A stretch of DNA of 64,000 nt from Hyphomonas sp. (GTDB lineage Bacteria > Pseudomonadota > Alphaproteobacteria > Caulobacterales > Hyphomonadaceae), in assembly GCF_013823385.1 (NCBI RefSeq), contig NZ_PNMA01000001.1, forward strand, positions 186,001 through 250,000. The letters are read 5' to 3'. Below the pieces are notes generated by a model. That model was not told where the DNA came from. It searched no databases and saw only the letters and a list, made by a program, of their open reading frames with translations. The translations under genes were made by a program, and so were the position numbers. Positions 59,439 to 64,000 of the stretch are shown here, in pieces. How positions within the stretch are numbered: position 1 is the first letter of the stretch; each line of letters begins with the position of its first letter.

Positions 59439-59504
59439 GGACACGCGCGGACAGGGCGTGGACAAATCCGGACACTTTCGGACAATTCCGGACACTTCCA
59501 GACA
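59439..59504. repeat. Helically phased GGACA array (6 to 7 copies)
   Basis: GGACA starts at 59439, 59449, 59460, 59470, 59480 and 59490, with AGACA at 59500, a mean step of 10.2 bp. It is the reverse complement of the pentamer at 10900-10976 and starts on the base after the TIR gene's stop codon. A terminator follows directly. Confidence 0.85.
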
Positions 59505-59505
59505 C

Positions 59506-59537
59506 AAAAAAGCCGCCCCCAGGGGCGGCTTTCTTTT
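59506..59537. terminator. Bidirectional terminator between TIR gene and atpF
   Basis: AAGCCGCCCC (59510-59519) pairs with GGGGCGGCTT (59522-59531), flanked by six A on one side and TTTCTTTT on the other. It closes the TIR gene from the left and the ATP synthase F0 operon from the right. Confidence 0.85.
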
Positions 59538-59558
59538 GGCGCCAAGGCGCGGATGAGA

Positions 59559-60131
59559 TCAGCTCAGAGCGCGTTCGATTTCGCGGGCAGCGGCCTCGAA
59601 CTGGTCGACCGATTTCTCCTCGGCGAGGATGCGGCGGGCGGCAGCGGTGGCGGCGTCAGCGGCGGCGCGGCGAACCTCGCTGGCAGCTTCGGTCTCTGCG
59701 CGGGAGATGCGCGCAGCGGCCTGAGCTTCGCGGCGGGAGATCTTCTCGGCGAGGTCACGGCGGGCCTCCTCGAGCATCTCCTTGGCGTCGCGCTTGGCCT
59801 GTTCGATGATGGCTTCGGCTTCCTTGTCAGCGTCCTGAGCGCGGCGCTCGGCGAGCGCCAGGGCTTCAGCGGCCTGTTCGCGCAGGTTGGCCGCCTGTTC
59901 GAGTTCGGCGCGGATGGCCGCCGCGCGGTTATCCAGCCCGCCCAGAACGGCCTTGAAAGCACCCATGCGGGCGGCGATCAGCAGGAAGGTGACCATGCAG
60001 AGGAAGGCAACGAAGGTTACCGGGTCCTTTGCGGCATATGCCAGGCCGCCGACGAAACCGCCTTCGGAAGCGTGCGCCAGCGGCGCAGCGGCGAGGGCAG
60101 CGATCAGGAAAGAAGCTGTCTTCTTCATCAT
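59559..60131 (-). CDS. atpF: ATP synthase F0 subunit b
   Basis: A 190-residue b-type stator subunit. It has a signal-like N-terminal segment (about 1-21, ending AHA), one membrane helix (about 36-55), and a long amphipathic coiled coil rich in Ala/Glu/Arg. It pairs with the b' subunit, whose gene overlaps it by four bases (ATGA). It is the last gene of the F0 operon here. Confidence 0.9.
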   Translation of the reverse strand: MMKKTASFLIAALAAAPLAHASEGGFVGGLAYAAKDPVTFVAFLCMVTFLLIAARMGAFKAVLGGLDNRAAAIRAELEQAANLREQAAEALALAERRAQDADKEAEAIIEQAKRDAKEMLEEARRDLAEKISRREAQAAARISRAETEAASEVRRAAADAATAAARRILAEEKSVDQFEAAAREIERALS

Positions 60132-60667
60132 GCCTGTTCCAGAGCCGCCGAGACGGCCTTCTTGAGGTCTGCCGGGGAAGCCTTGACGCCAAGACGTGTG
60201 ATCATGGCGTCAGCAGTTTCCACAGCAATCTGCTCGACATTCGTCATGGCATCGGCGCGCAGCTTGGAGATGCGGGCGTCAGCGGTTTCGAGCTTCTTGG
60301 CGAGGTCGGCGTCGACCCGTGCGGTTTCCGAAGCCAGTTCGGCTTCAGTCTTCTCACGGGCCTTTTCAGCCGTTTCGCGTGCCTTGGCGCGGGCCTGCGC
60401 CAGGCGCAGTTCCAGAGCCTTCTGGGCTTCAACGGCCTGATTGTTCAGGCGCGCTGCTTCGTCGAGATCGGAAGCGACGCGGTTGGCGCGCTTTTCGATC
60501 GTGTCCGACATCTTCGGCAGGATGAACCGGGACAGGGCGAGATAGAGCGCCGAGAACAGCACCGCGAGCCAGAACAGCTGGGACGGCATGTGCCAGGTTT
60601 CGAAGGGCGGGAAAGCCGCCGCTTCGCCGCCGTGGCCGGCAGTCTCAGCAAGGAAAGCGATCATCAT
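60128..60667 (-). CDS. atpG: ATP synthase F0 subunit b'
   Basis: A 179-residue b' subunit: one membrane helix (about 28-48, LFWLAVLFSALYLALSRFILP) and a long Ala/Glu/Lys coiled coil. A second b-type gene is found in photosynthetic bacteria and most alphaproteobacteria. It starts 179 bases... at ATG 60667 (or 60664), with GGAG upstream, and overlaps atpF. Confidence 0.88.
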   Translation of the reverse strand: MMIAFLAETAGHGGEAAAFPPFETWHMPSQLFWLAVLFSALYLALSRFILPKMSDTIEKRANRVASDLDEAARLNNQAVEAQKALELRLAQARAKARETAEKAREKTEAELASETARVDADLAKKLETADARISKLRADAMTNVEQIAVETADAMITRLGVKASPADLKKAVSAALEQA

Positions 60668-60715
60668 GGCGTATATCTCCGTCGCGGGTCAGTACCTGCC
60701 GAATCCGGCGGATGA

Positions 60716-60952
60716 TTAGGCGACGAACAGGATCAGGATGGCGATCAGCACCGAGAAGATACCCAGAGCTTCTGCGAGCGCCATACCGATGAAGAGGTTA
60801 CCGGTCTGCTGCGGGGCAGCCGACGGGTTGCGCATGGCTGCGTCGAGGAAGCTGGCGAAGATGTTGCCCACGCCGAGGGCCGAACCGATCATGCCGAGCG
60901 TAGCAAGGCCAGCGCCGACATATTTCAGGCCGTCTGTGATGTTACCTTCCAT
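60716..60952 (-). CDS. atpE: ATP synthase F0 subunit c
   Basis: The 78-residue proteolipid that forms the proton-driven ring. Two helices flank the polar loop MRNPSAAPQ, and E61 in GMALAEALG is the proton-carrying carboxylate. Its gene lies between atpB and the b' gene in the usual order. Confidence 0.97.
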   Translation of the reverse strand: MEGNITDGLKYVGAGLATLGMIGSALGVGNIFASFLDAAMRNPSAAPQQTGNLFIGMALAEALGIFSVLIAILILFVA

Positions 60953-61070
60953 CAGGTATCTCCTTTGAGGGAAAAGGGTTTAGGGGTATTTTGACGCCCG
61001 TGAAGCGTGTTCGCTAAGCGCCGTCAAGCAGTTTGATGCGGGGTATCGTGACGCACTCCCGCGGGGCCTC

Positions 61071-61841
61071 CTAGTGGGCGTCCGCGTGAAGTGCATCATT
61101 GAGATACACGCAGGTGAGAATGGCGAAGACATAGGCCTGAAGGCCGGCGACCAGGAATTCCAGCGCGTTGAGCGCCACGCCCATCGCAAAGGCCAGAGCC
61201 GCAACCGGAACATACACCGCGCCGGCGCCGATCAGCAGGACGGTGAAACCGGCAAACAGCTTCAGCATGATGTGGCCGGCCAGCATGTTTGCGAAGAGAC
61301 GCAGGCCAAGGGTCAGCGGGCGGGCCAGGAAGGAGATGATCTCGATCGGCGTCAGGATCAGGTAGATCGGCAGCGGAGCGCCCGAGGGGGCGAACAGCTT
61401 GAAGAAGCCAAGGCCATTCTTCATCAGGCCCACCACGACAACCATCAGGATCACGAACAGGGCGAGGGCGCCGGTGACGATGATGTGGCTGGTGGTGGTG
61501 AACGCGTACGGCACCATGCCGATCATGTTCGCGAAGAAGATGAAGAAGAACAGGGTGAAGACGAAGGGGAAGAATTTCAGGCCTTCCTCACCGGCGGCGC
61601 TGCGCACCATGTCTGCGATGAAGCCATAGCCCATCTCGGCGACCGACTGGAGGCGCGAGGGCACCAGCTCTCCCTTGCGGGACGCCATGCCGAAGAAGGC
61701 GATGATCAGCACGACGCCGAGGAGCATGAAGCCCGAAGCGTTCGTGAACGAGATGTCGATATTCCCCAGGCGCAGATCGAGCCATTTGGTGACTTCGAAC
61801 TGGTGGATCGGGTCAAGCGCGATGGCCGGCATCAGGTTCAT
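61071..61841 (-). CDS. atpB: ATP synthase F0 subunit a
   Basis: A 256-residue, multi-helix stator subunit that forms the proton channel. LARPLTLGLRLFANMLAGHIMLKL holds the essential Arg, and the C-terminal QAYVFAILTCVYLNDAL is conserved. It overlaps atpI by four bases (ATGA). Confidence 0.97.
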   Translation of the reverse strand: MNLMPAIALDPIHQFEVTKWLDLRLGNIDISFTNASGFMLLGVVLIIAFFGMASRKGELVPSRLQSVAEMGYGFIADMVRSAAGEEGLKFFPFVFTLFFFIFFANMIGMVPYAFTTTSHIIVTGALALFVILMVVVVGLMKNGLGFFKLFAPSGAPLPIYLILTPIEIISFLARPLTLGLRLFANMLAGHIMLKLFAGFTVLLIGAGAVYVPVAALAFAMGVALNALEFLVAGLQAYVFAILTCVYLNDALHADAH

Positions 61842-62200
61842 GCGTCTTTCGTTCCGTCGTCGGGGGCCTTGTCCGGCCCCGGTGAAATCTTTTGAGCCCG
61901 AGCATTCAGCTCATGATAGGCCCGGATGACGGCGCGGATGCCGGCTGCGAGACCAAACATGCCCATCACCAGGAGACCCCAGGGATGGGTGCCGGCGAAC
62001 TTGTCGATCCAGAAGCCCAGAAAGCCCCCGACAAAGACACTCGCGACAAATTCGATCCCGAAACGCAGCGCATACGCTCCGGCCGAGATGCTCACATCAT
62101 CAGATGCCTGTTTCCGCCGTTTCGCAGCAGCCTTTGCCTCACGTTCTTCCAGCGCCTTCGCGATACGCTCGCTCAGATCATCTGGTTGTTCGCTCGACAT
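61838..62200 (-). CDS. atpI: ATP synthase protein I (AtpI-like)
   Basis: A 120-residue small membrane protein with a charged N-terminus, two helices (about 50-67 and 78-97), and a polar tail. The motif GGFLGFWIDKFAGTHPWGLLVMGMFGLAAG is typical of the alphaproteobacterial AtpI type, which helps assemble the c-ring. It starts the F0 operon, atpI-atpB-atpE-atpG-atpF. ATG at 62200 was chosen; AAGG lies before it. Confidence 0.88.
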   Translation of the reverse strand: MSSEQPDDLSERIAKALEEREAKAAAKRRKQASDDVSISAGAYALRFGIEFVASVFVGGFLGFWIDKFAGTHPWGLLVMGMFGLAAGIRAVIRAYHELNARAQKISPGPDKAPDDGTKDA

Positions 62201-62349
62201 GGGCCTTAGCGCTCCGTGTACGCGAATCCGCACCGATGGGGAGCCCCCCGGATTGCGGCGCAAACTATGGGCGCCCCCTTGGCAAGTCAACGGGGAATGG
62301 CAAAAGATATTGCTTTGATTTTATTTGGAAAAATAGTGCACATGGTGCG

Positions 62350-64000
62350 CTACTCCGCCGCAACGAGTTCTTCGGCTGCAGCAAGGTCCACCGAGACGAG
62401 CTTTGAGACGCCCTTTTCCCGCATCGTGACGCCGAAAAGCCGGTCCATCCGGCTCATGGTGACGGGGTTGTGGGTAATCACCACAAAACGGGTGTCGGTG
62501 CGCTGGCGCATTTCGTTGAGCATATTACAGAAACGGTCGACATTGGCGTCGTCCAGCGGGGCGTCCACCTCGTCCAGCACGCAGATCGGGGCCGGGCGGG
62601 AGAGGAACACGGCAAAGATCAGCGCCGAGGCCGTCAGCGCCTGCTCACCGCCGGACATGAGATTGAGCGTGCCGAGCTTCTTGCCGGGCGGCTGGGCGAA
62701 GATTTCGAGGCCGGCATTCAGCGGATCATCGGCATCGATCAGGCGGAGTTCGGCATTGCCGCCGCCAAAGAGCGCGGTGAACAGGGCCTTGAAATGCTCG
62801 TTGACGGCTTCAAACGCTTTCACCAGGCGCTCGCGGCCTTCGGCGTTGAGGGCTTCGACGCCCTGGCGCAGCTTGGCGATGGCGCCGGTGAGGTCGTCCC
62901 GCTCGGCAATCTGGACGCCGAGGCGCGCTTCCAGGTCTTCAGCTTCTTCCTCGGCATTCATGTTGACGCCGCCAAGCTGGTCGCGCTCACGGCGCAGCGT
63001 ATCGAGGCGTGATTCGGCGTCGCGGGGGGTGAAGGCGCCCAGCGTGTCGGGGTCGAGGCCCGCCTCGGCGATAGCGAGCAGGCCTTCGGGGGTGCGTTGG
63101 AAGTTGTGGCGGGCGATTTCGACCGCTTCGGCGAGGCGCGCTTCGGCGTTTTCGAGCTTCACCTTCCAGCCGGCGAGTTCTTCCCGCGCCTGAGAGGCCG
63201 CAGCCGAGGCACGGCGGGCGGCGGCGTCAGCCTCGCGGATGGCCGCTTCCTTTACCGCGAGGGCGTCAGCGGCGGCTTTACGCGCAGTCTCGAAGGTTTC
63301 GAGTTCTCGGGAGAGGCCGGCGATTTCTTCGGTGAGGGCAGCGGGGCGTTCACGGGCGGTGAGGGCGGCGGCGGCGACATCGGCGCGGCGTTCCGTCAGG
63401 CGGGCGAGGCGCTCATCGGCGGCGGCAAGCCGCGTGGTCCAGCTGTCGAGATCACGCTGCAGGGCGGCGCGGCGGGCCGCGGCCTGCTCGCGGCCACGGG
63501 TGAGGTCGGTCAGGCGGCCGCGCGATTCGGTTTCGGCGGCGCGGGCACCGGTCAGCTCATTGCGGGCGGCGCTGAGGGCAGCTTCAAGGCTGGCTTCCTC
63601 ATTGGCGGCCAGCGGTGTGGCAAAGGACATGGCCTCGGCAATGGCGGCCAGTTCGTTCTGGGCGCGGGTGAGGGCGTCGTTGCCGGTGTCCCGGCGCAGG
63701 CTGGCGCGTTCGGCGGCCTGGACTTCCTCGGCAGCGAAGGCGCGGGCGTCGCTGAGGGCTTTCTGGGCGGGGCCGACCAGCTGGCGGACATGGCGGAGGG
63801 TTTCCTCGGCCTGCTGGCGGGCCTTGCGGGCGACTTCCAGGGCTTGCGTGCGGCGGGTGAGCTCTGCCTGCTGAGGCGCGAGATCGGCGCGGGCGGCTTC
63901 GAGACGGGCCTGCTGTTCCAGCCGGGCCGCCGCGCTGACGGGAGCCTGGGGCGTGCGGGTGAAGCCATCCCAGCGCCAGAGGTGACCCTCGCGGGAGACA
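62350..64000 (-). CDS. smc: Chromosome segregation protein SMC, C-terminal part (partial)
   Basis: The reading frame is open to the right edge of the window, so the N-terminus is missing; about 550 residues are visible. They comprise part of the hinge-distal coiled coil (Ala/Glu/Arg-rich), then the C-terminal ATPase head with LMSGGEQALTASALIFAVF (signature) and PICVLDEVDAPLDDANVDRF (Walker B). The first visible residues VSREGHLWRWDGF are typical for the SMC coiled coil. SMC organises and segregates chromosomes. The stop is 149 bases from atpI; the gap holds the atp promoter region, not resolved. Confidence 0.93.
   Translation of the reverse strand, partial: VSREGHLWRWDGFTRTPQAPVSAAARLEQQARLEAARADLAPQQAELTRRTQALEVARKARQQAEETLRHVRQLVGPAQKALSDARAFAAEEVQAAERASLRRDTGNDALTRAQNELAAIAEAMSFATPLAANEEASLEAALSAARNELTGARAAETESRGRLTDLTRGREQAAARRAALQRDLDSWTTRLAAADERLARLTERRADVAAAALTARERPAALTEEIAGLSRELETFETARKAAADALAVKEAAIREADAAARRASAAASQAREELAGWKVKLENAEARLAEAVEIARHNFQRTPEGLLAIAEAGLDPDTLGAFTPRDAESRLDTLRRERDQLGGVNMNAEEEAEDLEARLGVQIAERDDLTGAIAKLRQGVEALNAEGRERLVKAFEAVNEHFKALFTALFGGGNAELRLIDADDPLNAGLEIFAQPPGKKLGTLNLMSGGEQALTASALIFAVFLSRPAPICVLDEVDAPLDDANVDRFCNMLNEMRQRTDTRFVVITHNPVTMSRMDRLFGVTMREKGVSKLVSVDLAAAEELVAAE

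Overview
This 64 kb window looks like chromosomal DNA of a high-GC alphaproteobacterium. The indicators are an E1-beta subunit of pyruvate dehydrogenase that carries its own lipoyl domain, an ATP synthase F0 operon encoding paired b' and b subunits apart from F1, a two-domain cold-shock protein beside a DUF192 protein, CIRCE control of groESL, and several TonB/SDR/CoA-ligase accessory genes. Overall style suggests Caulobacterales or Hyphomonadaceae (Hyphomonas-like); that placement is inference. There is no prophage, insertion sequence, CRISPR array or rRNA operon.

Layout. 0-2 kb: a GGDEF-EAL protein. 2.1-8.5 kb: ftsB and the pyruvate dehydrogenase cluster (pdhA, a MAPEG membrane protein, pdhB, pdhC, a small low-GC secreted ORF, lpdA). 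8.5-13.2 kb: a 148 bp palindromic repeat, a His-rich TonB receptor of ZnuD type under a Zur-like palindrome, an SDR and an M19 dipeptidase lipoprotein. 13.3-18.3 kb: purB, recJ, tRNA-Glu, a double cold-shock protein, DUF192 and a PaaI-type thioesterase. 18.3-26 kb: acyl-CoA ligase, groEL-groES with CIRCE, a diguanylate cyclase, a CaiB-type CoA transferase, a cupin and an SDR. 26-38.5 kb: rpsD, PPK2, a DUF2807 protein, a GlxA-type regulator divergent from an isonitrile hydratase-like protein, rimO, the CGFS glutaredoxin, an 835 bp repeat-rich gap, an ACE-like M2 peptidase, bolA, an M28 peptidase, DUF1993, an outer-membrane barrel protein and an aldo/keto reductase. 38.5-48.3 kb: purL, a Rieske oxygenase with a D-amino-acid-oxidase-like protein, a low-GC DUF1835-like gene, an exported protein, adenine deaminase, purQ, entericidin, DUF486 and exonuclease III. 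48.3-64 kb: tatABC, a NYN nuclease, serS, surE, pcm, yajC-secD-secF, ychF, a TIR-domain membrane protein, the F0 operon and the 3' part of smc.

How it fits together. Most genes are housekeeping: pyruvate oxidation, purine synthesis and salvage (purB, purL, purQ, adenine deaminase), protein export by Tat and Sec (tatABC, yajC-secDF), protein folding and repair (groESL, pcm, surE), and Fe-S handling (grxD, bolA).

The least ordinary items are: two intergenic arrays of TGTCC/GGACA pentamers spaced 10-11 bp apart, which is helical phasing; a D-amino-acid-oxidase-like protein whose usual C-terminal motif precedes its FAD-binding motif, as in a circular permutation; a low-GC in-frame insertion of about 43 codons in serS; a palindromic repeat read in frame inside pdhC, together with a Gly in place of the catalytic Asp of E2; a perfect 24 bp palindrome in front of the Rieske oxygenase; and a TIR protein lacking the NADase glutamate.
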